The notes below the pieces were generated by a model, which ran no database searches, was not told the DNA's origin, and worked only from the letters and a program-made list of their open reading frames with translations. Shown one piece after another: positions 31,741-43,574 of a stretch of 64,000 bases of DNA. Origin of the DNA: Branchiostoma belcheri (lineage: Eukaryota; Chordata; Leptocardii; Amphioxiformes; Branchiostomatidae); NCBI RefSeq assembly GCF_001625305.1, contig NW_017803909.1, positions 8,898,346 to 8,962,345 on the forward strand, written 5' to 3'. Each line of letters begins with the position of its first letter. The first letter of the stretch is position 1. The position numbers and the translations under genes are program-made.

Positions 31741-34700
31741 GTAAGTTTTTACCAATCTCCTTCGATTCCCCAGTAAAATGTGTTCCTTACGATCATATAT
31801 TTACGCTTTATGGCAGGTCTTGGGAGCACGGAAAGTGCCCTTGGCAAAAACCCCCATTCCAAGGGGGTGCTGGCACAGCCAACAAAATGGCGATCAAATT
31901 TCTCCTTTGTCTACCTCTGCTTCTATTTGCACTTTACTACTGCAACGATCCCGCTCTAAGTTGAATATATAAGTTTAAGTTGGACAATTGGTTGCTTGGG
32001 AGGCCGTAGAAAGGCGGTTGGTGAGGATTTGTTAGACATAAAGGTCGCTGTTGGGCCGAGAACAGCCGGGTGTGGCCGTTAATTAGAAAAGCGTCTTTCT
32101 TTCGCCGTCCAATCGGAGTTCCGTCCGCAAAACTTTCACGAAAATCAAAGACTTGTCACCCTTCTTCACTTCCCTAAGGTTGTATTACACCAGAGGTTAT
32201 CGGCAGACGTAACTAATGGCAATTTCTTTGGTTTGGGAAGAACTGAAAAGCTGTTCCTGTTTTTTGAACAAGATGGCTGACGCAGGTCCATCATTCCTGT
32301 TTACGGATCAGTCCATTGGCCGAAATTCACGGGGGTGTCAACATACTCTAGTCTAGAAACGCTGCACAACCAAGGAACTTTGAATGGCCTTAGCTCAATA
32401 ACTGAGCACTTTCAGCATGATTTGTCCAGTACTACTTAAGATGAGATAAATTAACACCAAATACATTTTAGGTAAATCTGCTTGATTTAATGTATTGCAT
32501 TGTCGTTGTCACTTTTCTGAATTTAGTTTAGGGCATTGACATTGCATGCCGCATGCAATGGTACTAGTACCATTAATGTTGTTATATTCACAGTATGTTT
32601 TTCTTTTTCATTTTTTGTGCTGTACTTTTTTCTGTGAAATTATGACACACCAAACGTGTTTCCCTGTTTTAAGTTGTGTATATTACTACCATATCCTACC
32701 AAAAAGATTCCTGTCCCCTCCTATTGCAAAATTGAGGCCTGCCTTACTGTTACACATAACTTTTTCAAGTAGACTAGAACTCAAGACGATATGAGCTAGT
32801 CGATTTGAGCGAAAATTTTCCTGTGTAAAGAGAAATAATTCAACTCAAGTCACATTCTAATAAAGACGCTTGAGTCATATCCAAACCAGACTGGCCATGG
32901 GGGTGCTGAGTCCGCGTGTGTAAACGGGCGAAGTCGACTTGAGCGTCTCTGCATAGTAGTCAGGCAAGACCGAGCCACCAAGTCGACTTGGGGGGAGGGT
33001 GGTACAGCGGGAGTGCCAAGTCACTTTGCGGCCCCGTGTGTAAACAGAAATTTTTCAAGTCGACTTAGAAATGGTGTGTGTAAAGCGGGCCTACAATGTC
33101 TCAGCAAAAATAAAGGCAGTTACCGTCCTCACCATGTACTTGTATTTATCTTGCAGTGACGATGGACAACCAGACGGCGCTGGCTGTCCAGTCTCTCCTG
33201 GACTCCCAGCAGGGCCAGGTGGCTGAACCTGCTGCAGGACCAGGTAATGGCACCACCTGTCTGATGAACTGTAAACTACATCTCTCCTGACACTTTTTTC
33301 AGATATACATGTACATTGTACATGTATTTGATTTATTATTTACACTGCAGTAATTTGTATCAACTGTATATGTACTTTTAGTTTTATATTGGAGGGCACT
33401 TTTTTGTCCTGCCTACCTACCTTTTTGTACCTTTATATCATCTAAAACCAGCAGTGCACATTGACCATCTGGACTTGAAAAATGTTTAGGTTCAAGTCCA
33501 AAAAAACCTAAAAGTCAAGAACTGATTCTGGACTCATTAAAAAAAAACATATCACATACCTCTTTTCTTTCCGAACAATCTAAAACCTTCCATGGTAGAT
33601 TGCAAAATCTGTGCTGCAAAATGAAAAAAAACATTGCCATCGGGCATCGTCAAGTGTCAGCCTCCATGTTATTTGGCCAAAGTTGTGCCCAAACGAAATG
33701 GCAAGGTTGCCAACATGCCATTATGTATATGCCGTGGGTTTAGGTCCAGACTTCTGAGTCTGGAACTGAACCTAAACCTCTGGACTTGAATCCGGACCTA
33801 AACCTAAATGTGGGTTTACTAGTACACAGCACTAGTCATTTGTATCAACTGTATATGTAGTGTGTATTATATTGGAGGGCACTTTTTTTGTACATTTATA
33901 CTATCTATAACCAGCAGTGCACAATGACCAGACAGTGTTTTTGTTGCAGGTGATGATGAAGACGTGTTCCAGTGTGGGAAGTGTAAGAAACAGTTCACCA
34001 GCCTGCCCACCTTCATGAGCCACAAGCGGGAACACTGCCAGCCCATGCCCCCGCAACAGCCTGTACGCCAGGTCTGTACATGTATAATGGTGCACACACC
34101 AATTTTTCCATGACAGGGGTCCGTGGTAGTGTGTGGTAAAAAGGGGTTTCAATGGTTCATGTTTGAGTTCACATTTCTCATAATCTGCTGCACTGGTTTA
34201 TGGCTGGAAAGTGTAAGAAGTGGTGTGTTTTGGGTGAAAATTGATCTCGGGGCCTGAGGCTTACAATGTATTTCCGGGTGTCCTTCCACCTTAAGTGCAG
34301 TGCTTTGGTTTGACCCAGATATGCATTTTATGCGTTCTGGCTGGGGGTGCTGTTGCTATGCCTCACGTGACGGGCTATTGTGTTAATCTCAGTGTTAGGA
34401 TTTTCTCTATACTTTCCTTGATACACATGAAATACATTAAGTTTCCGACAGAATGAGTCATTTTGGTGGCTAAATTATGGGTGATGAGTTGAATTGCATG
34501 TGAAAATGGCCGATTTTCGGCATCATTTTTCATAAAAAAATTATTTTTACCCCTAAAATTGACTAAAATCTGAGAGGTTAAAGAAATTGAAATTCTATAT
34601 TGTTCTCGTAGCTAGAGTTCATTTGCAAACACAGTGTTTTAGCTTAAGAATTATTTCCTGAATGCAGATTTAGTGCAGGTAAAATTGGAGCTGTGCAGGT

Positions 34701-37700
34701 ATTTCTGATGTCTACCTGCACCTAACCTGCACTTGCCACGTCCCCCATGTACTGTTTTTTTAGATATACATGTATATACGTAATGATATACATATAATAT
34801 TTACCTTTTTTTTATCACACAGGTGGTTCCTCCCCCAGGGTCCAACCCTAACCAGAGCGCCTTCACGACGTCCCTCCCCCACCACGGGCTGAACAGGCAG
34901 CCTGTCAGCATGGTCAGCAACATGGTAAGGGTACTTAGCTTGAATGGGGAACAATAAAACTGTCATTAGGCCACAGCAGGTAAATTTTATGGATGACATC
35001 CTCCGCAGACTCCAAATCTAATGCGAGCGGCCAAAAAAAAAACAAGGTGGGCCAAAAAAAAAACAAGGTTCCTAGATTTTAAAATTTTGACTCAATCATT
35101 GTACAAAATTATTACAAATGGTTTTGATTCAGTAGGAATATCACATATACATAGCCAGCATCGCATATCACTGCATCAAAGTATTAGAAACAAAACATTA
35201 ATTCAGAGCCTTTTCTTGTCTCCTCTCTTGAGCTATCTGCCATCCACGTTCCGGCATGGCAACAGACACCTTTGCCCATTTTTGGCATGTTGACCACTGT
35301 CAGAAGGCAACAAAATTTCTTGTTTTTTTCCAAAATCAGGCGAAAATTAATGTGCGTGCTGATGTGGCCTTAGCTTGAAAGGGGAACAACAAAACCCGTC
35401 ATTATATCACATTTGGTATTTCTGAAAAGTGGCATCCTATACTTAGTTTGCTAGTCAATCTTGTTTAGAGCACTGCCAGCTGTTTGAAGTTGCGACTAGC
35501 ACCTAGCGTCGACAAATTGGCCACTGCCATTTTCCTACTCCCCACTGCTGCAATGACCTAACCATGGGGGACACTGACAGGAAGTTAGGTCAAAGGTCCC
35601 AAAAAGGTTATCTAATTTCCTGTTTTCAAACTTGGAACTGTACCTTTCAGACTCCTGTGCCGGCGGTGGCAGCGGCTTACAGCGCAGTGCCCCCCTCCCC
35701 CCTGGCGCACATGAGCCAGAACATGGTGCTGAACGCTGATGAGATCCTGATGACCACCCTGTCCAGTATGGACCAGACCATGACCATCCAGACCAGTCCC
35801 AACCAGTCCATGCACAGCGGCAACGTCCAGGTGTCTGGACCCTTCATGCAGGCTCAGGTCAGGAGAACGGATCAAACTATTGGTCTTTGATAGTCTGATA
35901 TGTATAGAGCAATCCCTCTCCTAATCTCCAAGCACATCTTTTTGTGGCTACAAAGACAGAATGAAATTGGCCAGGCTGTATCCATTGACCAGGTACATAG
36001 TTACCATTTTGCCACCAAAAGATCTGCTTGGAAATTATCCCTCTTCCTCTTCAGGATCAAAAGGTTTGGATTTCAACTTCTAGTCTCAGCCTAGATGTTG
36101 ACATGGAACCCATAATATAAAAAGTTATACAAACATTGTACTTTGAGCTTGTGATAGAGACCACTACACGTAAACTGTTCAACTTACTACATGTGTTCTT
36201 TCATCCTGTACGTCATTGGTTCATAGTTGCTGTAACATACCTGCTGTTCCCCCAGGTAGCCCCACCCCGCCCCATGCCGACCACCAGTATGCAGGGGATG
36301 AACAATGTAAACACTGCTGTCCTGACCACCACCATCCCAGGACAGACCTTCCAGGTACTCAGAGATCCTACTTTAGTACCTGAAGTAGTGCCATTACAAT
36401 GTATAAGGTCAATGACCTGAACCAGACGTCTGTCACCTTGGTAGCTAGTGTTGGATTACATGTACGTCATGTTGCAATTTTATAGCAGGAGGGATTTAGA
36501 CTCCTGTCACCATATAATATTATATGAATGTGTTTGAGCAAGAATTAACAGAGCAGACTACATGCGAAGGTAAACAATTTTGCCGCTCATGACAGCCAAA
36601 ATTTGCCCAATCCGTCATATTTGTCGGACAAAAATCCATGCATGTAAACTGTAAAGTTTATGGGCAGATTCATTGCTATAGTACTTTTCTTTAGAAATGA
36701 AAAGTAGTTTTTGTTGACATTCTATTTTTATTTTATCTTATATGGTGCATCCAAAAATTTTTTGTGCACCCAATTTTGTAGGTTGGCGCACCTATTCCCA
36801 AAAAATGAATTTCGAGCCCTGTAGTAGTACCTTTATCTTGTAGTCACACTCACAGCATGTCTCGTGCGATCTGTTGGTGCACAGGTACAACCAGTGACAG
36901 TCCGCGTTGCAGAGCCTCAACAACAACAACAACAACAGGTCATGATGCCACAGCAGCCCGTACCCATGCGAGCGTCGCCCGCGAAAAACCCCCAACAAGC
37001 TCCCAACAACAACAACATCAACATCATCACCGACGTACAGATCCAGAACGTCACGCAGGCCGCCGCGCCCAAACGACGCGCCAAGTCGGGCGGGGGCAAC
37101 CAGGGCGCGGGGAAGAAGCAGGGGAAGTTGAAGTGCACTTACTGCGACAAGATGTTCTCCAAGAACTTTGACCTGCAGCAGCACATCCGCAGCCACACGG
37201 GAGAGAAGCCCTTCCAGTGTATCGTCTGCGGGCGGGCGTTTGCACAAAAGTCTAACGTGAAGAAACACATGCAAACACACAAGGTAGACACTAGTTTTCT
37301 AGTCGCTGTATTCTTCAATTTCCAAAATACAGGGACCAGATGGATGTTACAGTGGTGGGGTCGAATTACATTATGTAGCAAGTGGCAGGGCAGAGTTAGA
37401 GGGCTAAGAGGGATCTGGCGAATATACATACTTTCCTAAGATAACTGAGATAAACCGGATAGTGAGTGAGTGAGTGTCAGTGTAAAAGCGTAAATTCATT
37501 TACTTTCGGTTTGGTTTTACTTTGTGCTCGAAGGGAAAGGGACGGGCTCAGAGTATGTGTTTAAATATTGTTAACAGTTATACCAGGGTACTAAGTACTT
37601 TTATCTTTTTGACCTGTACTGTATTCCCCAGATTTTTTTGCTTCCAAGTATACACATTCAAGATAATACAGGGCTTAAAAGTGCACCCAAATTTAGAGCT

Positions 37701-40700
37701 GTGCACCCAATTTTTTTTGCACCCAAATTTTTTCATAGGTTTATGTATGTAAAAAGTGTCAGAAAAATAATAAAATCATTGTTATGGTACATTTCTTTAG
37801 AAATGAAACAATTACTTTTTACTGACTTCTACTTATTCCATCTTATATGGTGCACCTATTCAGAAAAAATGAATTTTGAGCCCTGTAATACTATCTGTTC
37901 TGTCAATTTGTCTTTAGGTGTGGCCTTCAGGCACAGCCTGTACCCTCCCCAAGAACCCCATCATCGTGGAGAAGGCCGTGGAGGATCAGAACGGGGAGTC
38001 TGTGGTGGATACTGCAGAGGACGTTGGGAACACCCACCCAGAACAAGGTAAGTTCCAGTGGTGCATGGGAACTGTACATCGGGTATAGGGTGAGAAACAG
38101 ACTTCTCTGCGTATGAGGGAGCTTTGTGGGCATAAGCCTCAAGAGCCAAACCTCTGGATGTAAAAGAACCCAGCACACTGAAGAAAAGTAGCGAAGCTGT
38201 AGCAAAGATGCTTGTACTATAGCTACTAGAAAAAGCATAGCGCTCAGTTCACCTCAGTTGAGGATGACTTCACTTTTAAATTTTACTTTATTTATCTAAC
38301 CAGTAATTACAGCTTTTCAGGTAATCCCGGATGTACATAAAAGTACACACAACAAATACACAGTACATAAACAATTAGTAAATACAACATCCTAAACATC
38401 AACTAGATCAAGTTCTGTTCCTAATGATCTGTTTAAAAGTCCTGAGGCTAAGGAGTTGTCATTGATGTAGCGGAAGAGTGTTCCACAGGTAACGACCATA
38501 GTACTGTAGACTGCTCCGGTACACAGTGACTCTTGCTGGTGGACAGAAGAGTAGGTGAGGGTCGTAGTCCCTAAGACGCTTTAACTTGACTCAGCTGTAC
38601 CTAAATTTTCTACACACACAGTGGAGAAAGGAGGTGGAGACATGGGTGCCGACAATTCCAAGGACAGCGACCATTCCAAAGATGGGACAGCAGACCCCGA
38701 TGAGATCAAAGTCATCATCAACAACTCGTACCAGTGCCACTACTGCCAGGCCACCTTCAAGACCTACTTCCAGCTGAAATCCCACATGACAGAACACAAG
38801 AACCAGCAGGTGGGGATTTCAACAGTACAGTCTACATGATTTTGAAAATAAAAACAAGACATTTTGTTGCCTTCTGACAGTGGTCAACATGCCGAAAACG
38901 GGCAAAGATGTCTGTTGCCATGCCGGAACATGTATAGTAGAGAACATGTATCAATTTGAAGAGAGGAGATAAGGCTCTGATTTATTCTCTTGTCTTTTAC
39001 TTTGATGCAGTGAAGGATTGCATTCCTTTTTCTATGTGATGGTGGCTGTGTATGTGTGATATCCCCACTAAATCAAAACCATCTGTACAATGATTGAAAA
39101 CTTGTTTTTCAAAGTTGTCTCAGTGACAAAATTAATGGTTGTTATAATAGTTGTCAGTAAGGCCACACCAATTTAATTTCTTGGTTAACGGATTCGCCGC
39201 TTCATTTTTTTCTGATTTGCAAATAAAAATAAAAATTTAGAATCAACTGCAAACTACTCATATTTTGCCCTGAACAGTTGAAAACAGTCCTTTTCATCCT
39301 AGTTGTTACAGTTATTCCATCTTTTAATGCAATGGTATCATTAAAAGTTCAAAATTTACTGTTTAAATTTTGAACGAGCATGGTGTGTTGACTTCATGGC
39401 TCCTATCATACCATTTTGGGCCATAATAGGATGCCTAGGCCTGTTTTTATTTTTATTTTTTTTTCGCCCGCCCGCTCCATTATTTTTCTTGAAAAATCCG
39501 TTAACCAAGAAATTAAATTGGTGTGGCCTAAACTTACCCAATAAATGTACAATTTTCTTGTTCAAAAAAGTTTATGATGTCAAAATTTGAAAAAAAAGTA
39601 CAATCTACATGTATCTGTAAGTGTCCCAATACATGGACCAGATGGCTGTCACCATGGTAACTGTAGTATGATCGAGAGAGGTTATTGAATTGATTTAAGG
39701 GATCTGAGTATACACACACATTTTCCTAAGCTAACTTAGATGTTTTTACCCATCCATAGGTTTACAAGTGTATCACTAAGTCCTGTGGCAGCATGTTCCA
39801 TGACCTGGAGGCATTCCTGGAGCACACCAAGTCTCACGAGGAGGAGATGACCTATCGCTGCCACATGTGTAACAAACAGTTCCCTTCTCTGTACGAGCTG
39901 GGTGTCCACCAGTACTCCCACAGTCTCTACCCCAACCAGGGGCCACGTCCAGGACCCAGGTACATTCTTATTATGTTTACCGAAGGAAAACATATTGTTA
40001 TGGCTTCACCACACCACAAAGTGGGTTTTGGTGAAACATATTGCTTTCTCTCATGTTTCTTCTTCTCCTCCTTTTCCTGTCATTTCGCTAAATGGATTCA
40101 ATTTCTTCATTTTTGGGCCAAATGACATCAAATTTGGCTCCCGAGCAAATGTTGGCCATTCTTGTTTTTGCTCTGTTTCCTCTTCTTCTCCAAACCAATA
40201 AGGTCAATGACCTGAACCAGACGTCTGTCACCATGGTAACTAGTGTTGGGTTACATCATGTTGCAATTTTATAGCAGGAGGGATTTAGACTCCTGTCTGT
40301 CGTGACCATATATGTGAATGTGTTTGTGTTAGAATTAACTTCAAGCTTGTCTTGTAGTGTGAAAATCAATGCACGTGTTTTAAATTTGGAAAAATATATA
40401 TTTGTACATTTGTATTGTACAGGTACTTCCGTTGTCCTAAGTGCATGAACAAGTACGCATCCCCCGAAGCGCTAGACCACCATCTGGCCACGTCCAGCCA
40501 CAACTACTCCTGCCCGCACTGTGAGAAGGTGTTCCCCTGCGAGCGGTACCTCCGCCGCCACCTCCCCACGCACGGCACCATGGGAGATCACGTCTGCAAC
40601 GTGTGCGAGAAGCGGTTCAAGACGGAGCACTACCTGAAGATGCACGTGCTCATCCACACCGGCGAGAAACCCTACAGGTGTGTGTCGTTCTTTATAATTA

Positions 40701-42405
40701 TGTCAACCTTCGCAGAAGGAAAACATATAGTTTTTGCTCTGTTTCTTCTTGCTCTTCTTCTTCCTCTTTTTCTTCTCCAAACAAATAAGGTCAATGACCT
40801 GAACCAGACGTCTGTCACCATGGTAATGAGTGTTGCATTTGTTGCAATTTTGTAGTAGGAGGGATTTAGACTCCTGTCTGACTCGAAAGCTCCCCAGTGT
40901 AGCTGAACTTTTGTTGTGTGTTGCCATATATAAATATTTTGTCAAAACCATTGCCACCACAGCTGCTCACAGTGCAACGCGACCTTCAACCGAAAGGACA
41001 AGCTGAAACGTCACATGCTCATCCACGACCCGGTGAAGAAGTACAAGTGTCCGTTCAAGACCCACACGGGGTGCACCAAGGAGTTCAACCGGCCCGACAA
41101 GCTGAAGGCTCACATCATCTCCCACTCAGGCATCAAGCCCTTCAAGTGTAAAGACTGTGGCAAGTCCTTCAGCAGAAAACCACACTTACAGGTGGGCAAC
41201 CTTGCTTGTCAGTTTCTCTGATGTTTTGCAGTACTACGAGAGATGGATGAGAGATAACTTGGCAGAGTCCATTTTGCATGCTTTTTCTTTCAAGAGTTTG
41301 TTCCTAGAAATCCTAATGACAAAGACTTAATTGTGTTGAGTGAGTTCAACATTTTTTGGGCTGGAAATTGCAGTTCAAACCTGTTTCAGATCCAACCAGG
41401 GCTTGAAATTAAGTTTTCCTCTTAATCTTATTGTCCCAGCACTGACCCAAAAAGCACTGACCCGAGGTTGAACTGTCCGAACCTGTTCTTTGGGAAGTAT
41501 GTATGATGACAACAAGTTGAAGTCAACTTTATTTTCCTTACATTCTGATGTCCATGTGCGCTATCTAGACAAGAAATTTGGGGGGGCTTTTCTGAGCCAA
41601 AAGGCGGGACACGTGCCTGATCGACAAAAATAGGGCTGACATTCTGATGTTATTTTTCTATTGTCCCAAAAGTGACTTTTCAGTTGTCCTAGCCTGAATG
41701 TTTGTGGTCTGTGGCCATTGGGACACTGTTAATTTCGAACTTTCATACTAAATGTCTCTTGTTTGTTCATTCATTCAGGAGCACGAGCGCATGCACTCGG
41801 ACAACTACCCCATCCGCTGCAACACCTGCAGGAAAGGTTTCGCACGCGAGAAGTACCTCCGCGACCACCGCTGTCGACCCGAGGGTAGCGAGGACGACGT
41901 GGTCGTCTCGAAAAGCAAGCACGGCCGTACGCGGAAGCTCACGGCCGCCATGAAGGAGGCGGTTGGAAATCGGAGAAAAAGGGGTGTGGGTCGCCCGCGG
42001 AAAAACCACAGCTCGAAAAACGGAGACGCCAACACAGACTTAGACATCATCAAAGCTCACTTGCAAAGCGAAGGAGGGGGCGATGCCTGCCAGAGCGCCG
42101 TACGAAACGAAACGGAAGGCGTAGAAGGAAACGTCCCGCTACAACAGATCCAAACGAACCAACAGACCGCGAACTCTCAGCCCGACGCAGGCGACGCACA
42201 CCTTCAGGAAACCGTAGTGCCCTCAGGGATAGGGATATCTACACCGTCGGGGATGGTGCAGACTTTTGTGGCGAGCGACAATAGTGTGGTGCAGATCAAC
42301 ATGGGGGGTGCGGAGGTGCTACAACCCACACAAGCCTTCATCGTCACACACCTGAACTTGGCACCCGGGGAGGACGGTGTGTTAGAGGCCACCAATCAAT
42401 GCTAG
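31710..42405 (+). CDS. ZNF341: ZNF341 ortholog, about 13 C2H2 fingers, 13 exons (gene span)
   Basis: Coding length 2676 nt, 891 residues (human about 854). The N-terminus MAQSLFDAL / [17 protein letters not shown] closely follows human ZNF341. Fingers: 1 at about 44-66, 2-3 at 303-348, 4 at 430-450, 5-6 at 457-505, 7-9 at 524-605, 10-12 at 608-689, 13 (H-x-C ending) at 697-715. Signature finger segments ([50 protein letters not shown]) match the human protein. Between fingers 1 and 2 lies a Pro/Met/Gln-rich region with polyglutamine. After finger 13 is an AT-hook core (GRPRK, about 754-758) and an acidic, Gln-rich tail. In humans ZNF341 is a nuclear factor that activates STAT3 and STAT1 transcription; the role here is inferred. 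The start has a good context (AAAG before ATG, G after). Confidence 0.95.
31741..33156. other. ZNF341 intron 1
   Basis: No gene recognised. Holds two more YY1-like motifs (31884, 32270) and, at about 32780-33100, a diverged repeat with several AAGTCGACTTG palindromes and GTGTGTAAA blocks. Confidence 0.5.
33157..33243 (+). CDS. ZNF341: ZNF341 exon 2
   Basis: 87 nt: [17 protein letters not shown] then [10 protein letters not shown]. Acceptor TTATCTTGCAG, donor CAG/GTAATG. Confidence 0.93.
33351..33470 (+). repeat. Left copy of a direct duplication flanking a hAT-E element
   Basis: TTTGTATCAACTGTATATGT, TATTGGAGGGCACTTTTTT and CAGCAGTGCACA occur in this order here and again at 33838-33930, on the other side of the hAT-E insertion. 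Confidence 0.8.
33471..33834. mobile_element. hAT-E MITE (left end worn)
   Basis: Body and right end (GTACACAGCACTA) match 19753-20127; the left terminus is degraded. Flanked by about 100-bp direct repeats rather than a simple 8-bp duplication. Confidence 0.75.
33838..33930 (+). repeat. Right copy of the flanking duplication
   Basis: Second copy of 33351-33470, ending within 20 bp of the exon 3 acceptor. Confidence 0.8.
33950..34071 (+). CDS. ZNF341: ZNF341 exon 3, finger 1
   Basis: 122 nt: [15 protein letters not shown].. finger 1 ending HKREHC, then [10 protein letters not shown]. Acceptor TTTTTGTTGCAG, donor CAG/GTCTGT. Confidence 0.94.
34823..34924 (+). CDS. ZNF341: ZNF341 exon 4
   Basis: 102 nt, phase 0: [14 protein letters not shown].. 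NMV-type Pro/Ser/Asn-rich linker. Acceptor TTTTTTTATCACACAG, donor ATG/GTAAGG. Confidence 0.88.
34969..35369. mobile_element. Harb-C MITE with 34-bp flanking duplication
   Basis: GGCCACAGCAGGTAAATT then TTATGGATGACATCC; right end GATGTGGCC shortened. Outside both ends lies TTAGCTTGAA(T/A)GGGGAACAA.. ..GTCATTA (34935-34968 and 35370-35403), a direct repeat of about 34 bp, not a 3-bp one. Confidence 0.75.
35651..35857 (+). CDS. ZNF341: ZNF341 exon 5
   Basis: 207 nt, phase 0. Contains [20 protein letters not shown] and [11 protein letters not shown], aligning with the human VPPSPL..VSDDVLM region before the proline-rich tract. Confidence 0.92.
35928..36036. mobile_element. MITE-H, short copy
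   Basis: ATCTCCAAGCACATC at left, AAGATCTGCTTGGAAAT at right. Confidence 0.65.
36256..36354 (+). CDS. ZNF341: ZNF341 exon 6
   Basis: 99 nt, phase 0: [16 protein letters not shown].. IPGQTFQ. Acceptor TGTTCCCCCAG, donor CAG/GTACTC. Confidence 0.88.
36398..36585. repeat. Rep-G copy (inverted)
   Basis: GGTCAATGACCTGAACCAG and GGAGGGATTTAGACTCCTG, the complement of the ZNF236-intron copies. Confidence 0.65.
36586..36822. mobile_element. MITE-L fragment
   Basis: Contains GGTGCATCCAAAAATTTT and ends TTTCGAGCCCTG. Confidence 0.5.
36885..37283 (+). CDS. ZNF341: ZNF341 exon 7, fingers 2-3
   Basis: 399 nt. [11 protein letters not shown], a CAA-coded polyglutamine run, Asn-rich and basic stretches ([10 protein letters not shown]), then finger 2 ([17 protein letters not shown]) and finger 3 ([17 protein letters not shown]). 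Donor AAG/GTAGAC. The antisense 162-residue frame over this exon is a shadow. Confidence 0.95.
37668..37890. mobile_element. MITE-L
   Basis: CAGGGCTTAAAAGTGCACCC to TTTTGAGCCCTG. Confidence 0.6.
37918..38047 (+). CDS. ZNF341: ZNF341 exon 8
   Basis: 130 nt: [19 protein letters not shown].. acidic linker to THPEQ. The VWPSG start matches human VWPPG directly after finger 3. Donor AAG/GTAAGT. Confidence 0.92.
38622..38809 (+). CDS. ZNF341: ZNF341 exon 9, finger 4
   Basis: 188 nt. Acidic/Ser-rich linker, [10 protein letters not shown], then finger 4 ([25 protein letters not shown]). Donor CAG/GTGGGG. Confidence 0.94.
38857..39125. mobile_element. Harb-C internal fragment
   Basis: TTTTGTTGCCTTCTGACAGT, CAACATGCCGAAAACGGGC and later blocks match the interiors of 34969, 49066 and 55543; the terminal GGCCACAG is missing. 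Confidence 0.65.
39161..39528. mobile_element. Harb-A MITE
   Basis: GGCCACACCAATTTAATT and complement with perfect TAA target duplication (39158-39160, 39529-39531). Confidence 0.88.
39760..39959 (+). CDS. ZNF341: ZNF341 exon 10, fingers 5-6
   Basis: 200 nt. Finger 5 has the longer C-x4-C knuckle ([19 protein letters not shown]), finger 6 is [17 protein letters not shown]. Both match human ZNF341, including the HQYSHSL end. Donor AG/GTACAT. Confidence 0.94.
40195..40350. repeat. Rep-G copy (inverted)
   Basis: GGTCAATGACCTGAACCAG, GTTGGGTTACATCATG, GGAGGGATTTAGACTCC. Confidence 0.65.
40423..40677 (+). CDS. ZNF341: ZNF341 exon 11, fingers 7-9
   Basis: 255 nt. Finger 7 [17 protein letters not shown] (wide H spacing), 8 [17 protein letters not shown], 9 [17 protein letters not shown], then TGEKPYR. 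Donor CAG/GTGTGT. Confidence 0.95.
40780..40885. repeat. Rep-G fragment (inverted)
   Basis: Third partial copy inside this gene, starting CAAATAAGGTCAATGACC. Confidence 0.6.
40963..41191 (+). CDS. ZNF341: ZNF341 exon 12, fingers 10-12
   Basis: 229 nt. Finger 10 [17 protein letters not shown]; finger 11 with an extended knuckle ([18 protein letters not shown]..); finger 12 begins [15 protein letters not shown]. Acceptor CCACCACAG, donor CAG/GTGGGC. Confidence 0.95.
41399..41745. mobile_element. MITE-K
   Basis: AGGGCTTGAAATTAAG at left, GGGACACTGTTAATTTCG near the right end; lies directly before exon 13. Confidence 0.6.
41779..42405 (+). CDS. ZNF341: ZNF341 exon 13 (terminal)
   Basis: 627 nt including TAG. 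Completes finger 12 (EHERMH), finger 13 ([19 protein letters not shown], a C2HC-type ending also present in human), basic region with AT-hook core ([12 protein letters not shown]), then acidic and Gln-rich tail to EATNQC. Acceptor TTCATTCATTCAG. Confidence 0.93.
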   Translation, partial: EHERMHSDNYPIRCNTCRKGFAREKYLRDHRCRPEGSEDDVVVSKSKHGRTRKLTAAMKEAVGNRRKRGVGRPRKNHSSKNGDANTDLDIIKAHLQSEGGGDACQSAVRNETEGVEGNVPLQQIQTNQQTANSQPDAGDAHLQETVVPSGIGISTPSGMVQTFVASDNSVVQINMGGAEVLQPTQAFIVTHLNLAPGEDGVLEATNQC

Positions 42406-42427
42406 TAGTCCGTGAATAGTTTCATCT

Positions 42428-42796
42428 GGCCACACCAATTTAATTTGTTGTTTCTTGAATATTTAAAAAAAAATGAAGCGACAAGGAAAAAAAAAAACAG
42501 GCCAAGGCACCCCATGAAGGCCTGAAATGTTACAATATGAGCCATGAAGTCAACATACCAGGCTGGTTTATAATTAAAACAATAGATTTTGAACTTTTAA
42601 TAAAACAAAGTTGCATTGTTACATTGAAAAACTTTAACAACTAGGAAGAAAAGGACTTTCTTCAACCGTTGGGGCCAAAATATGTCTTTCATTGAGCATT
42701 TTGCAGTTGATTCAGAACTCAAAATCTTTTTTTTTGCAAATCACAAAAAAATGGATAGGGCAAATCCGAGAAGCAACAAATTAAATTGGTGTGGCC
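42428..42796. mobile_element. Harb-A MITE at the ZNF341 3' UTR
   Basis: Starts 23 bp after the stop codon. Flanks TCT / TCA. If the UTR extends through it, the transcript would carry a self-complementary end pair. Confidence 0.85.
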
Positions 42797-42813
42797 TCAG
42801 GTTGGTAAGTCAC

Positions 42814-43025
42814 TGAGTAAAGAGACTCTTTTTACACAACCGAGTCTTTTATTCAGCCGGCGTTTCGGTGACCGTCTGTCACCTTCCTCAAGGCAATTCT
42901 GACTGGTTCACATTGTACAGCACAGGTGTCGCTGCTACAGATGCATTCCCAGGAAGATGACAGACAGTCACCAAAACGTCGGCAGAGTAAAAGACTTGGT
43001 TGTGTAAAAAGAGTCTCTTTACTCA
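42814..43025. repeat. Inverted repeat with CGTTTTGG/CGTTTCGG arms
   Basis: GAGTAAAGAGACTCTTTTTA (42815) pairs with TAAAAAGAGTCTCTTTACTC (43004-43024), with inner partial complementarity around GTTTCGGTGACCGTCTGTC. Confidence 0.75.
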
Positions 43026-43238
43026 ATGCTAGGTGTGTATGAATACTCTGTATATAAAAAAAGACTTTGTTGCTGGAGTTGTATGTATAAAGTTGTGTCA
43101 CAACTTAGAAGTTTTGAATTATCAATCATGTACAGGAGGTAATTGTGCCATTGACTTAGTGATGACATTTGTGTCGTTTGTAGACCCTGGGGAATTTTAC
43201 AATGTACAATATTTGCCAAATCCCGAATGTGTACATAA

Positions 43239-43574
43239 GGCCATACCAATTTAATTTGTTGGTTCTCGGATTTTTGTAGAAAAAATATGAAGCGACGGCG
43301 AAAAATAAAAAACAGGTCTAAGCATCCTATTAATTATAGCCCCAAACACAACGATTGGAGCCATGAAGTCAGCACAACAGGCTGGGTTAATATTTGAACA
43401 ATGAATATTGAACTTTTAATCAAACCAATGTATTGATAGATGGAAAAACTGTAACAACTAGAAAGAAAAATATGAGCATTTTTTAGTTGATTCAGAACTA
43501 GAATCTTTTTTTTTGCAAATCAGAAAAAAATAAAGAGGCAAATCCGAGAACCAACAAATTGAATTGGTGTGGCC
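43239..43574. mobile_element. Harb-A MITE with 28-bp flanking duplication
   Basis: Complete ends GGCCATACCAATTTAATT / complement. Directly outside each end is ATTTGCCAAATCC(C/T)G.. ..TGTACATAA (43211-43238 and 43577-43604). Confidence 0.8.

Noticed and set aside
36792..37280. Minus-strand 162-codon frame opposite ZNF341 exon 7
   Set aside because: Leu-rich antisense of a polyglutamine and zinc-finger exon; the plus frame has clear ZNF341 fingers.
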